A stretch of DNA of 64,000 nt. Source: Palsa-504 sp963800415. GTDB lineage: Bacteria; Actinomycetota; Actinomycetes; Streptosporangiales; Streptosporangiaceae. Position numbers and translations under genes: made by a program. Shown piece by piece: positions 1-8,977 of this stretch. The DNA lies in the NCBI GenBank assembly GCA_963800415.1, contig CAWDBS010000081.1, positions 1-64,000 on the forward strand. Direction: 5' to 3'. The notes under the pieces are model-generated. The model saw nothing but the letters and a program-made list of their open reading frames with translations, did no database searches and was not told the DNA's origin. Numbering within the stretch: the first letter of the stretch is position 1; every line of letters begins with the position of its first letter.

Positions 1-438
1 CGGTCACGGTGAATCCCCGGCGCTCATAGAGCAGGCGGGCGCTCGAGTTGGTCTCGGTCACCCACAGGTGCACCGAGCTGGCGTCCCGGGCGCGGGCCCA
101 GCCGACCACCGCGTCGATCAGCGCCTCGCCGACGCCGCGGCCCCGGGCCTGCGGCCGGACGAACATGGAAATGAGCTCGACCACACCGGGCGCCTCCTGG
201 TAGCCGCCCGCCATCCCGGCGGGCTCGACGGTGCTGGCTTCCGGAAGGGCTGACTTCCGGGATCCAGGCGAGGAAAGAGGCCGCCGCCGGTTACCCGCTG
301 CCGCCAGTGAGCCTCGCCGAGCAGCACCTGGTCGGCGTAGGTGGAACCGAAGGCATCCGGCGCGTCCCGCAGCGCCTGCAGCCGGATGTCCCGCCACGCC
401 TGCCAGTCGGCCGTCACCGTCTCGCGCACCAAGACCAT
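1..438 (-). pseudogene. GNAT-family N-acetyltransferase, frameshifted and cut by the window edge
   Basis: Reading leftward from ATG 436-438, the product begins MVLVRETVTADWQAWRDIRL, a typical GNAT start. That frame holds to about position 285. The acetyl-CoA-binding part (PAGMAGGYQEAPGVV near 200-237, then TETNSSARLLYERRGF at 10-58) lies in a different frame, so one or two single-base indels separate the halves between about 238 and 290. The final motif (N-x-x-A-x-x-L-Y-x-x-x-G-F) is the classical GNAT C-terminal motif. The substrate cannot be told. The C-terminus runs off the window. The breaks could be sequencing errors, since many genes here show the same pattern. Confidence 0.7.
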
Positions 439-503
439 GCCCTATCGTCGCGTCGTCCGGGTCCGCCGGACAACCCGTTTTCCGTTCGGCGTGCTGACGG
501 CGC

Positions 504-1289
504 TCAGTCGAAACGGCGGGCGCTCGGGTAGATCTGGCCGCCGTCCACGGCGATGTTCGCGCCGGTGATCCACGAGGCCCGCTCGGACAGCAGGAACGCC
601 ACCACGTCGGCGACCTCCTCCAGGCGGCCCAGGCGGCCGGACGGGAACTGGCCGACCAGGAAGGCGGCGAAATCCTCCGGGTTCTCCCGCTGGAAGGTGT
701 CCCAGCCGCCGCCGGGGAACATGATCGAGCCGGGGCTGACCGCGTTGACCCGGATGCCGGCCGGCGCCAGTTCCTGGGCGGCGGTCGCGGCCAGGTGGAT
801 CTCCGCCGCCTTGGCGGCGGCGTAGGCGGTCCGCGGCGCCGGGCGCATCCCGGTGATCGAGGAGATGATCACCACCGAGCCGCCGCCTGCCGCCCGCAGG
901 TGCGGCAGCCCGGCCCGGATGAGCTCGGCGGCGTGACCCGCGTTCAGCGCGAACGTCGCGGTGAAATCGCCGTCGCCGGCGCTGGTGAGGTTGCCCTGCC
1001 CGACCGTGCCGCCCGCGTTGGCGACGAGGTGGTCGAGCCCGCCCAGCGCGGTCGCGATGTCGTCCACGGCGCGCTTGAGCTGGGGCGTGTCGGTGACGTC
1101 GGCCGTCGCGGTGGCGACGGGGACGCCCTGGGGCTCCAGCCGCCCGGCCGCCGCGTCGAGCCCGGCCGCATCCCGGGCGACGAGACCGACGGCCGCGCCC
1201 TCGGCGGCGAGCGCCTCGGCCACCGCGAAGCCGATGCCCCGGCTTCCCCCGGTGATCAGCGCGCGGCGGCCGTGCAGGCCGAGATCCAT
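504..1289 (-). CDS. SDR-family NAD(P)-dependent oxidoreductase
   Basis: This 261-residue classical short-chain dehydrogenase/reductase has the cofactor motif TGGSRGIG near residue 12, NAG near residue 86, the catalytic Ser in IISSITG, the YAAAK catalytic Tyr/Lys pair, and the C-terminal IAVDGGQ seen in 3-oxoacyl-reductase-like members. I chose ATG 1289 (MDLGLHGRRALITGG) because GGAG lies just upstream and the Rossmann strand starts at once. The open frame extends 16 codons further but gives an atypical N-terminus. The substrate is unknown. It stands alone, downstream of nothing obvious on its strand. Confidence 0.88.
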   Translation of the reverse strand: MDLGLHGRRALITGGSRGIGFAVAEALAAEGAAVGLVARDAAGLDAAAGRLEPQGVPVATATADVTDTPQLKRAVDDIATALGGLDHLVANAGGTVGQGNLTSAGDGDFTATFALNAGHAAELIRAGLPHLRAAGGGSVVIISSITGMRPAPRTAYAAAKAAEIHLAATAAQELAPAGIRVNAVSPGSIMFPGGGWDTFQRENPEDFAAFLVGQFPSGRLGRLEEVADVVAFLLSERASWITGANIAVDGGQIYPSARRFD

Positions 1290-1364
1290 GGGTGGCTCCA
1301 ATCGCGTGAGCACCAGCTGTCCCGTCAGGCCTACCACAACGGCAGGCGGGCATACGCGGGCGGC

Positions 1365-1556
1365 ATGGCAGGCCGGCGCGCCCGCCGCCTGGTGTCATGC
1401 GCCGTGCTGACCGACCCGCGGGAATTCGCCGGCGGGCGCTGGTGGACCGGGCCGCAGATCCAGTCCGCGGATCCGGCGCTGCTCGACCCGAACATGGGCC
1501 GCTTCCTGGATAAGATCCGCTTCCTGGGCAAGAGCCGCGGTCAGCCCCGGGCGTAG
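1365..1556 (+). CDS. small unrecognised ORF
   Basis: This 63-codon frame has almost exclusively G/C third positions and a protein-like C-terminal half (RWWTGPQIQSADPALLDPN, FLDKIRFLGKSRG). That looks unlike the Arg/Pro/Ala-rich translations of shadow frames. No clear ribosome site precedes ATG 1365. The 3' end overlaps the tail of the convergent cupin gene by 16 bases. It may be a small protein or the remnant of a larger gene. I do not recognise the family. Confidence 0.35.
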   Translation: MAGRRARRLVSCAVLTDPREFAGGRWWTGPQIQSADPALLDPNMGRFLDKIRFLGKSRGQPRA

Positions 1557-1900
1557 TTGCTGGCCCCGAACCAGTCCACCACCACGACCGGCTCGTCTCC
1601 GACCACCCAGGCGTCGTGGCCCTGGGGCAGCGCGGTGACGTCACCGGGCCTGGCGTCGAACTCGGCGCCGTCGGCCATCACGACATGCAGGGTCCCCGCC
1701 ACGTGGTACTGGAAATGCGGTGCCTCGCACAGGTCGGTGCCCGCCAGCGGCTTGACATGGTCCGACCAGCGCCATCCGGGCTGGAGGGTGAGACGGCCGA
1801 TTTCGGCGCCGCCGATCTGGAGCAGGTCCAGGGCGCCGTAGTCGAAGGCACGGGTCTCGTCCGGCGCCTCGAAGCTCTTCTGTTCCGCTTTCCCGGTCAT
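1541..1900 (-). CDS. small cupin-domain protein
   Basis: A 119-residue single-domain beta-barrel protein. It contains HFQYHVAGTLHVVMADG and RPGDVTALPQGHDAWVVGDEP, matching the two conserved cupin motifs (G-x5-H-x-H-like and G-x5-P-x-G-x2-H). The start at ATG 1900 (MTGKAEQKSFEAPDE) is fixed by a strong GGAAGGAGA ribosome site seven bases upstream. It is transcribed divergently from the large BTAD regulator at 2013, leaving about 110 bp of shared promoter DNA, so the regulator may control it (inference). No enzymatic role can be assigned. Confidence 0.85.
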   Translation of the reverse strand: MTGKAEQKSFEAPDETRAFDYGALDLLQIGGAEIGRLTLQPGWRWSDHVKPLAGTDLCEAPHFQYHVAGTLHVVMADGAEFDARPGDVTALPQGHDAWVVGDEPVVVVDWFGASNYARG

Positions 1901-2012
1901 GATGGTCTCCTTCCATCGGGGTGAGCTTTCCTGGTCAGCGTGGCCGGCGGCGGTTGCAGCCGGCCTTGCACCGGGCCTGGCGGGGGCCCGGCCGCCGGGA
2001 TTTAATACCGGC

Positions 2013-5000
2013 ATGAAGTCGCTGGCCGTGCGGGTGCTGAGCGATTTCGGCGTGGACGGGATCGAGCCGCAAGCGTTCGGCAGCCGGAAGGCGCGGCTGG
2101 CCCTGCAGTTGCTCGCGCTGGCCGGCGGGCAGGCCGTGCCGGCGGACGTGCTGATCGATGCGCTGTGGGACACCGCCCCGCCGGCCCGGCCCGAGGATCA
2201 GCTGGCGGTCCTGATCAGCCGGCTGCGCTCGGTCCTGGGACGCGACCGGATCGAGCATCGTGACCAGGGCTACCTGCTGCGCTGCGACTGGCTGGACGCG
2301 ACCGAGCTGGCGGTGCTCATCCGCGAGGTGGAGGCGCGGCGGGAAACGGGCCACGTGATGGGCGCGGTGGCGGCCGCCCGGGTGGCGCTCTCGCTGATCC
2401 GCGGCGACGGCCCGCAGCCGCTGCCCGGTGAATGGGCCCAGCTCCGGCAGGCGGAACTGGAGCGGCTGATCGGCCGGGCCCGGCTGGTGGCGGCGACGGC
2501 GCTGCTCGAGGCCGGGGACTGGATGGCGGCCGCCGACGCCGCCTCGGCGGCCGCCGAACGCGACCCGTACGACGAGGCGGCGCTGCGCGTCCTGCTCCGC
2601 GCCTACGTGATGGGCGGCCGGGCGGCCGGGGCGCTGGCCGCCTACGCCAGCGCCCGCGCCCGGCTGGCCGACGAGCTGGGCACCGATCCCTCGCCCGAGA
2701 CAACCGCGCTCTACACCGCGATCCTGCGCGGCGAGCTGACGGTCCGCGCGCGGCCGGCCCCGGCGCTGTCCGGGCTGGTCGGCCGGGACGACGAGCTGGC
2801 CTGCCTGGAGACGATCGCGGTGCGGGCGCGCGGCGGCTCCGCCGAGGTGGCCGTGGTCGACGGCGAGGCCGGCATCGGCAAGACGACGCTGCTGCGCGCC
2901 TGGGCCGACCAGCGCGCGGCGGCCGGGGACACGGTGCTGATGGCGTCGTGCGGGCCGCTGGACCGCTCGCTGCCGCTCGACGCGCTGCTGACCGCGCTGG
3001 CCGCCCGGCTGCGCGAGCTCGAACCCGGGGCGAGCGCCGACATCCTCGGCGCCGACGCGGCCCTGCTGGCGCCGCTGCTGAACATGGCGCCGGGCCCACG
3101 GCCGCCGCCGATGCTGGCCGACAGCATGCTCGGCCCGGCGGTGCTGTACTCGGCCCTGGTCCGGCTGCTCGGCCGCCTGGCGGAGCGCGCGCCGCTCGTG
3201 GTCGTCATCGACGACGCGCACCTGGCCGGCCCGGCGCTGCCGACTGGCTGCGGTTCGCGCGGCGGGAGAACGTGGCGGCGGCGGTCGTCGCCGCGGTCCG
3301 CTCCGGCGAAGGAGAGCCGCTACCGGCGACGGCGTTCATCCACCTCGACGCGCTGGGCCGGGACGCGGCGGCCGAGCTGGTGGGGGCGGGCCGGGTCGAC
3401 GCGCTGTACGCCCGGTCGAAGGGGCATCCGCTGTTCCTGACCGAGCTGGCCCAGCAGGACGCGGGCGCGGAACTGCCCGTATCGCTGGTGGAGTCGGTGT
3501 CCGCGCGGTGCGACGAGCTCGGCACGGCCGGGCTGCTGCTGCGTACCGCGGCCGTGATCGGCCCGGAGCTGGACGCCGACCTGCTCGCCGCGGTGCTCGG
3601 CCGCCCGGTCATCGCGCTGCTCGACGACGCCGAGCAGGCGGTGGCCAAGCAGTTCCTGGTCGAGCAGGACGGGATCTTCCGGTTCCGGCACGAGCTGGTC
3701 AGGGAGGCGCTGGCGGCGAGCGCGACCGCGGGACGGGCGGCGCTGCTGCACCGGCAGGCCGGCCGTGTGCTCGACCGGCGGCCCGGCGCCGACCCGCTGA
3801 CCGTGGCCGGTCACGCGCGCCTGGGCGGTGACCTCGTGCTGGCCGCCCGCGCGCTGCGCGAGGCGTCGGCGCAGGCCGCGGAGCGCTTCGACTACGCCGC
3901 GGCGGAGGGGCTGCTCGACGACGCGCTGCGGCTGTCCCCCGGCCCGGACGGCTGGCTCGCCCGGGCCCGGGTCCGCACCCTGCGCAGGCGTTACGCCGAA
4001 GCCCTGGACGACGTCGAGCAGGCGGGCGCCGCCGGGGCGGCCGCTCTGGAGGTCGGCGCCTGGGCGTCGTACTTCGGCCGGCAGTTCGCGCAGGCCATCC
4101 AGTTCGCCGAGGACGGCGCGCTGGCCGCGGCGGACGCGGCCACCCGGGCCCGCTGCCTGGCGGCCGGCGGCCGGACCCGGCACGCGGCCGGCGACCTGGC
4201 CCGGGCCGAACTGCTCCTCGGCGAGGCGTTCTCGCTCGCCGAGGGGACGGACCGGGTGACCGCCGCCGGGTGGCTGGGGGTGCTCAGAGCCCATCAGAGC
4301 CGGGTGGACGAGGCCCTGGCGCTGCTCCGCCCGGCGGCCCGCGGGCAGGTGGGAGTGGAGCACACCTCGGCCACCTTGCACTCGCTGCTGTTCACCGGGC
4401 ACGCGCACGCGCTGGCCGGCCGCCCGGCGCAGGCGCTGGCCGCGTTCACCCGGTACACCGCCGAGGTGGAACGGCGCCAGGTCCCCCGCTTCGCCGGCCG
4501 CGCGGTGAACTTCGCCGGCTGGGTGCTGCGCAACCTGGGCGCCTGGCCGGAAGCGCTGGACCACCACCAGGAGGCGCTGGAAGCAGGCCAGGGGCAGGGC
4601 ACCGCCGATGTCACTATCGCCGCGCTTGAGGACCTGGCCGAGCATTGCCTGGATACCGGCGACCCCGACGGCGCGGCGGCCCGGCTCGCCGAGGCCGGGG
4701 CGCTGCTCCACGGCGACCTGGTCTTCGGCTGGCGGCTGCAGCTCAAGCACCAGCTCATCACCGGGCGGCTGGCGCTGCTGCACGGCGACGCGGAGCGCGC
4801 GCTCGCCGAGGCCAGCGACCTGGCGGCCCGCGCGGCGGAGCTGGGCGTGCCCCGGTACACCAGCGTCGCCCGGCTGCTGGCGCATCGGGCGAACCACGCG
4901 CTCGGCCTGCCCGTGGACCCCGGCGCGGTGGCCGCGGACCTCGACCTGCTGGACCGCTGCGTGGCCATCGAGGCGTGGCGGTGGACCTGCGACGTGGCTG

Positions 5001-5140
5001 CCGACTTCGCCCAGCCCGCCTGGCGGGACCGGGCCGCGGACCGCGCCGCCCGGCTGGCGCAGGGCGCGGGCAGCTATGCGGACGGGTTGCTGCGGGAGGC
5101 GGACCGGCGGCTGGGCGGCCGACCCACGGCGGCGGGCTGA
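2013..5140 (+). CDS. BTAD/SARP-type transcriptional regulator with AAA ATPase and TPR-like C-terminus (one frameshift)
   Basis: About 1040 residues once repaired. Order: winged-helix Trans_reg_C domain (residues ~8-95), bacterial transcriptional activator BTAD helices (~100-245, ending GTDPSPETTALYTAILRGEL), an ATPase module with Walker A GEAGIGKTT at ~284 and Walker B LVVVIDDAH at ~395, then a long helical-repeat C-terminal half. The frame starting at ATG 2013 fails near 3236-3245, after HLAGPAL. Reading resumes one base earlier (DWLRFARRENVAAAV) and continues to TGA 5138-5140, so one base appears to be missing. Such proteins (AfsR/large SARP-like) activate specialised metabolism or signalling genes; the target is unknown, the divergent cupin being one candidate. 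Confidence 0.85.
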
Positions 5141-5177
5141 GCACTGCTCCTAGCTGGCCGTGTTCAGCTGGCCGGGC

Positions 5178-6097
5178 TCAGCCCGCCGTGAGCAGCACCA
5201 TCGAGACGACCAGCGGGGCGCCTCCGGTCACGGCGGCCACGGCCTGCTCGGCCGCGCGCCGCACCGCGACCCGCCCGGCCGGGTCCAGCGAGCGCATGAA
5301 CGGGGCGTAGTGGGCCATGCCCAGCCGCCACGACACCAGCTCGGCAGGCGTCGCCAGGCCGGTCGGGACGGCCGTGACGGTCACCCGCACCCGGGTGAAC
5401 CCGGCCGCGGCCGCGTGCCCGGCGAGTACCTCGGGGTCGCTGGCCCGTGACCCGGGCGCGAGGGCCGCGTACCAGGCGGGCGGGCGGTAGCCGAACGACC
5501 GGAGGGCACCATCCGCCGCGTCCTTGGCCGGATGCGTCCAGCCCGGCGCGAACGTGCTGGCGGCGATGGCCGCGCCGACCCGCCGCGCCTCGGCCAGGCC
5601 AGCGTCCAGGCGGCCCAGGTGGTTGAGGCAGAACGCGGCCAGCACCAGGTCGAAGCAGCCGTCACGGAACGGCAGCGCGGCCGCGTCGGCGGCGACCGGA
5701 CGCCACCCGCCCCCGGGCGACGTCTCGGGGACTGCCGCAGCATGCCCTCGGACAGGTCGACCCCCACCACCTGGCGTGCCCCCGCGGCCAGCGCGGCCTG
5801 GCCGGCCACGCCGCCGCCCGCCCCCAGGTCGAGCACCAGGCGGCCGGCCAGCGGCACCGGCGCGGCCGCGACCAGCACCCGGGCCAGCGGCGCGTACATC
5901 GGCCCGGGGCCGTCGGCCCAGTCGCCGGCCGCCGCGTCGTAATCCGCCCGCAGTCCCGCGGTCAGCTCAGCGGCGGTCAGCTCAGCGGCGTTCAGCTCAG
6001 CGGCGTTCAGCTCAGCGGCGTTCGGCTCAGCGGCAGTCAGCTCAGCGGCGTTCAGCTCAGCAGGGCCGCGGCCGCCAGCGATTTCGTCTCCCACCAT
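5178..6097 (-). CDS. class I SAM-dependent methyltransferase (one frameshift)
   Basis: The SAM-binding motif I is clear (LVLDLGAGGGVAGQAALAAG, then VVGVDLSEGMLRQ), followed by LPFRDGCFDLVLAAFCLNH, motifs of UbiE/Methyltransf_11-like enzymes. The frame breaks between about 5700 and 5745; the C-terminal part continues to 5178. ATG 6097 gives MVGDEIAGG followed by a repeated AELNA/AELTA stretch encoded by a 15-bp minisatellite, then the conserved-looking LRADYDAAAGDWADGPGP. The start lies inside the upstream phosphotransferase gene and may be wrong; a start after the repeat is possible. Substrate unknown. Confidence 0.78.
5962..6060. repeat. 15-bp minisatellite, 6 full copies plus a partial
   Basis: The unit TCAGCTCAGCGGCGT repeats at 5962, 5977, 5992, 6007, 6022 and 6037, with a partial copy at 6052. 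Two copies carry substitutions. The last copy begins exactly at the TGA stop codon (complement tca, 6052-6054) of the phosphotransferase. On the minus strand the array encodes Ala-Glu-Leu-Asn/Thr-Ala repeats in the methyltransferase frame. Confidence 0.9.
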
Positions 6098-7047
6098 GCG
6101 AGTTCCTCGTCGTAACCGCCGAGCGCCTTCTCCCAGCCGAACTGGACCATGGCGCCGAGCAGGCACAGCGCCAGCTGGCGGTCCCACCAGGGCGCCGTGT
6201 CGATGCCGCTGGCCTCCAGCGCCTCCCGGTAGGCCGCGATCGAGTCCTCCTTGGACTGGGGCAGGCGGCGGCAGTTGATCGCCAGGTACCAGGCCAGGTC
6301 GCTGAGCGGCGCGCCGCGCCCCGGCTGTTCCCAGTCCAGCAGCACCGTCCGCCCCGCGTCGTCGGTGCCGAGGTTGTCGAGCTTCCAGTTGCTGTGCACG
6401 AACGTCTGCGGGGTCGCGGCCAGCGCCTCCACCAGCGGTCCGGGGTCGTGCGCCAGCGGGGTGACCACGGCGGCCGCGGCGGGGGCGACCTCGGCCAGCA
6501 GCGGCCAGCCCTTCGCGACCAGCCGCGGGACCAGGTGCGGCGAGCCCGCGGCGGCCTCCGCCGTGGCCATCCACGGGGAGAGCTCCAGGTACCGGTGCAT
6601 GGCGGGGACGACGTCGAACTCGCTCCCGCAGGCCCAGAATTCCGCGTGCAGGGCGGCCATGTGCCGCAGGAAGCGCGCGTGCTCGGCCAGCGTGATCGGC
6701 GCGTCGGCGGCCGGGACCAGCCACCGCGTGACGTCGTGCATCAGCAGCGCGCAGCCGCCCCGCTCCGGGGCCGCGCCGACGATCGGCTGGTTGAGGCACC
6801 CGGGCAGGCGGGCCAGGATGCCGCGTTCCCAGAGGACCAGCGGCGCGCCGCGCAGGCAGCCCGAGGCCCGCATGGTCCAGTCGTCGGCCAGGTCGAGGTG
6901 CTTGAGCACGTAATCCTGGCCGCCGATCACCACCCGCTCCAGGGTGGCGCCCGACTTGCCGGGGACCTCGGCCAGTTCGGTCCGCTCGGTCGCACCGGCG
7001 AGCAGTTCGGCCACGTCGCGGTACCGGCGCACGGGCGGCTCAGGCAC
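6052..7047 (-). CDS. APH-fold phosphotransferase-like protein
   Basis: 331 residues. The N-lobe contains GQDYVLKHLDL with the ATP-binding Lys, and the C-lobe has VHSNWKLDNLG followed by VLLDWEQPGRGAPLSDLAWYL, the Brenner-like motif and metal loop of the aminoglycoside-phosphotransferase family. The expected catalytic Asp of H-x-D-x4-N is Asn here (codon AAC), so activity is doubtful. I chose GTG 7047, which overlaps the stop of the SnoaL-like gene by 8 bases, the same arrangement seen for two other gene pairs in the window. It is probably co-transcribed with the SnoaL-like gene upstream and the methyltransferase downstream. Confidence 0.8.
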   Translation of the reverse strand: MPEPPVRRYRDVAELLAGATERTELAEVPGKSGATLERVVIGGQDYVLKHLDLADDWTMRASGCLRGAPLVLWERGILARLPGCLNQPIVGAAPERGGCALLMHDVTRWLVPAADAPITLAEHARFLRHMAALHAEFWACGSEFDVVPAMHRYLELSPWMATAEAAAGSPHLVPRLVAKGWPLLAEVAPAAAAVVTPLAHDPGPLVEALAATPQTFVHSNWKLDNLGTDDAGRTVLLDWEQPGRGAPLSDLAWYLAINCRRLPQSKEDSIAAYREALEASGIDTAPWWDRQLALCLLGAMVQFGWEKALGGYDEELAWWETKSLAAAALLS

Positions 7048-7432
7048 CGGCCGCCTCCATCTCGGCCAGCAGCGCGGCCGGCCAGCGGCCGCCGCAGAAG
7101 ACCATGTCGGCGACGATGCGGTCATCGCGCACGGTCAGCAGGTGCAGGTGATGGCCAGCGTGCGGCACGCCGTCCTCCGACCAGCTGAGCGTGTACTCGA
7201 CCACTTCGGCCTCCCCGCCCTCGACGGTATAACGGCGCAGCTCGTCGAAGTGGCCGGGGTCGGCGAACCAGCGCGCGTACTCGGCGCGGATCGCGTCGGC
7301 GCCGACGGCGTGCAGCCGCCAGTTGGGCACGGTCGCGTCGAGCGTCGCGTCTTCACTCCACACGTCGCAGCCGGGGATCGTCGCGGTCTCGATCGCGTGC
7401 AAGAACTTATCGATCACGGGCGTGTTTGCCAT
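7040..7432 (-). CDS. SnoaL/NTF2-like protein
   Basis: This 130-residue protein has the cone-shaped NTF2-like fold signature: an N-terminal helix (VIDKFLHAIET), W-S-E-D-A-T-L-D-A-T-V-P-N-W, and C-terminal strands HHLHLLTVRDDRIVADMVFC. ATG 7432 (MANTPVIDK) is preceded by AGGAGG at ideal spacing; an ATG ten codons upstream lacks this. Such proteins are polyketide cyclase-like, isomerase-like or ligand-binding; no specific role can be read here. The stop overlaps the GTG start of the phosphotransferase. Confidence 0.82.
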   Translation of the reverse strand: MANTPVIDKFLHAIETATIPGCDVWSEDATLDATVPNWRLHAVGADAIRAEYARWFADPGHFDELRRYTVEGGEAEVVEYTLSWSEDGVPHAGHHLHLLTVRDDRIVADMVFCGGRWPAALLAEMEAAGA

Positions 7433-7521
7433 AGTCGCCTCCTGACGGCCGGTTTCCGCCATCGTGCCCGCCCTGGTTTGCAGCCAGCTTGCAGTCTTCG
7501 AGTTCGTCTCGCCGCGGAAGG

Positions 7522-8208
7522 TTAGTCCGGCGGGGGCAGCTCGCCGCGGCCGGCCGCCGTGGCCAGGCGCCGGGCTTCCTTCAGGCCCAGACCGCGGGCC
7601 TGCGGCGGGACCCGGAAGATGGTCGCGCCGCCCATCAGGTTCCAGGTACGGAGCCGGATCAGCGGCGCACCGGGACGCGGGCTGCGCTCGGAGCCGATCT
7701 CGGTGTTCCCGCCCATCAGCGAGAAGCCGCCCACGTCCAGCTCGACCGAGTCCGGGATGTAGATGTTCGCGCCGCCCATGATCGCGACCAGATTGAGGGT
7801 GAGCTCGCCGCCCTCGATCTCGGCCTCGCGCAGGTCGATCTCGTCGCCGCCCATGATCGCGACGGCGTTGATGCGGCCGACCGCGCGGAACCGGCCGCGC
7901 CGGTGCGAGCCGGCCATGATGGCGACCATCCAGCGCGCCGGCTTCCTGGCCGGGGCCTGGCCATTGCGCCTGGCCACTCTGCGCCTGGCCACTCTGCGCC
8001 TGGCCACTCTGCGCCTGGCACGCTCGGCCGGCAGGTCGCTGGTCAGCGTGGCGAGCTCGCCGCGGGTCTTGGCGGCCAGGGCCCGGCCGGACCGCTCCTC
8101 GAGCTCGTCCAGGGTAAGCCGGCCGACGGCGGCGTGCTCGCCGAGGGTCCGCAGCGTCTCGTCCCGCTCGGCGTCCGAGACCCGGAGCGATTCGTCAGGG
8201 TCAGTCAC
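7522..8208 (-). CDS. DUF1707 / LiaF-like C-terminal domain protein
   Basis: 228 residues. The N-terminal DUF1707 (SHOCT-like) domain shows LRVSDAERDETLRTLGEHA and GRLTLDELEERSGRALAAKT. A basic linker with three RRRVA repeats follows. The C-terminal half is a beta-helical LiaF-type region with IMGGDEIDL, AIMGGANIYIP and LMGGNTEIG, characteristic of cell-wall-active-antibiotic-response proteins. The start is GTG 8208 with GGAAGGA upstream. It is probably involved in envelope-stress regulation (family knowledge). The linker repeat is encoded by a 15-bp minisatellite at 7970-8014. Confidence 0.85.
   Translation of the reverse strand: MTDPDESLRVSDAERDETLRTLGEHAAVGRLTLDELEERSGRALAAKTRGELATLTSDLPAERARRRVARRRVARRRVARRNGQAPARKPARWMVAIMAGSHRRGRFRAVGRINAVAIMGGDEIDLREAEIEGGELTLNLVAIMGGANIYIPDSVELDVGGFSLMGGNTEIGSERSPRPGAPLIRLRTWNLMGGATIFRVPPQARGLGLKEARRLATAAGRGELPPPD
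7970..8014. repeat. 15-bp minisatellite, 3 copies, in the DUF1707 gene linker
   Basis: CTGGCCACTCTGCGC occurs at 7970, 7985 and 8000 without mismatch, with a shorter degenerate copy just before. It encodes Arg-Arg-Val-Ala-Arg repeats on the minus strand, adding positive charge between the two domains. Confidence 0.85.
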
Positions 8209-8302
8209 TGGATGTCCTTCCTCGGCGTGCCGCTCAGCAAGGCTACGCTGGGCCCGGGCCGCGCGGTACGAGCCGCTGGCGCGTCAGGCCGCCCTGGCGA
8301 CC

Positions 8303-8926
8303 TCACATCCGGACGTTATCGGTGAGCCAGGAGCAGAGAGGCTGGGCCGTTCGGAAGAATGAAACGACGCGGTCCTTAGCCGCGGCACTTTCCAGCCAGG
8401 GTTCCACCGGCCATTGCTGCCACGCGGTCAGGCCCTTGTAGCGGAGCAGCGTGATGCGGGGGTGGTCGGCCGGGTAGCCGCGCGGGGCGGACTTGAGCGC
8501 GCCGTGCCCGTGGACGGTGATGTCCGCCTTCTCCAGCTCGGCGACGATCTCCTCGAGCTCGGTGCCCAGGCGGTCGCCGACGACCGCCTGGCGGTAGCGG
8601 GCGAGCTGCTCGGGGTCCATCTGCCACATCCCGGCGCCCGCGCCCAGGCCCTCGGCGGACAGCTGGACGTAGCCGGTGCCGCCGATGACCGCCCCGATGT
8701 GCGTCTTGTACGGGGTTTTGTCCGGACTGAACCTGACGTCGCGGTACGGCCGGAAGATCTTCGGCTCGCCGAACTCCGCGGCCAGTTCCTCGGTCAGCTC
8801 CGTCATCGGCGCCAGGACCTTGTCGGTGTAGATCGCCTTGTGCGCGGTCCAGTAGGTCTTGGTGTTATCCGCCGCGAGCCCGTCGTAGAAGTCCAGGGCC
8901 TCTTCCGGCCACCCGCTGAACGCCAT
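8303..8926 (-). CDS. DUF2461 family protein
   Basis: This 207-residue protein begins FSGWPEEALDFYDGLAADNT and has FRPYRDVRFSPDKTPYKTHIGAVI, the family hallmark (R-D-x-R-F-S-x-D-K-x-P-Y-K). The length is normal. GGAAGGAG lies eight bases before ATG 8926. The function of DUF2461/TIGR02453 proteins is not established. It is divergent from the LigD-type polymerase gene, with only about 50 bp between their starts. Confidence 0.9.
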   Translation of the reverse strand: MAFSGWPEEALDFYDGLAADNTKTYWTAHKAIYTDKVLAPMTELTEELAAEFGEPKIFRPYRDVRFSPDKTPYKTHIGAVIGGTGYVQLSAEGLGAGAGMWQMDPEQLARYRQAVVGDRLGTELEEIVAELEKADITVHGHGALKSAPRGYPADHPRITLLRYKGLTAWQQWPVEPWLESAAAKDRVVSFFRTAQPLCSWLTDNVRM

Positions 8927-8977
8927 CGTCCTGCTCCTTCCTGCCGGTTCTCACAGTAGCCGTGATACACCGGACCC

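Noticed and set aside
442..1644. 400-codon minus-strand frame covering the SDR gene
   Set aside because: Arg/Gly/Pro/Ala-rich translation without motifs; it is a frame shadow of the SDR gene.
1935..3221. Long minus-strand frame opposite the BTAD regulator, and a similar one at 3320-4897
   Set aside because: Typical antisense shadow in high-GC DNA; the plus strand carries clear domains.
5524..7188. 554-codon plus-strand frame opposite the methyltransferase and phosphotransferase genes
   Set aside because: Low-complexity Arg/Pro translation; conserved motifs are on the minus strand.
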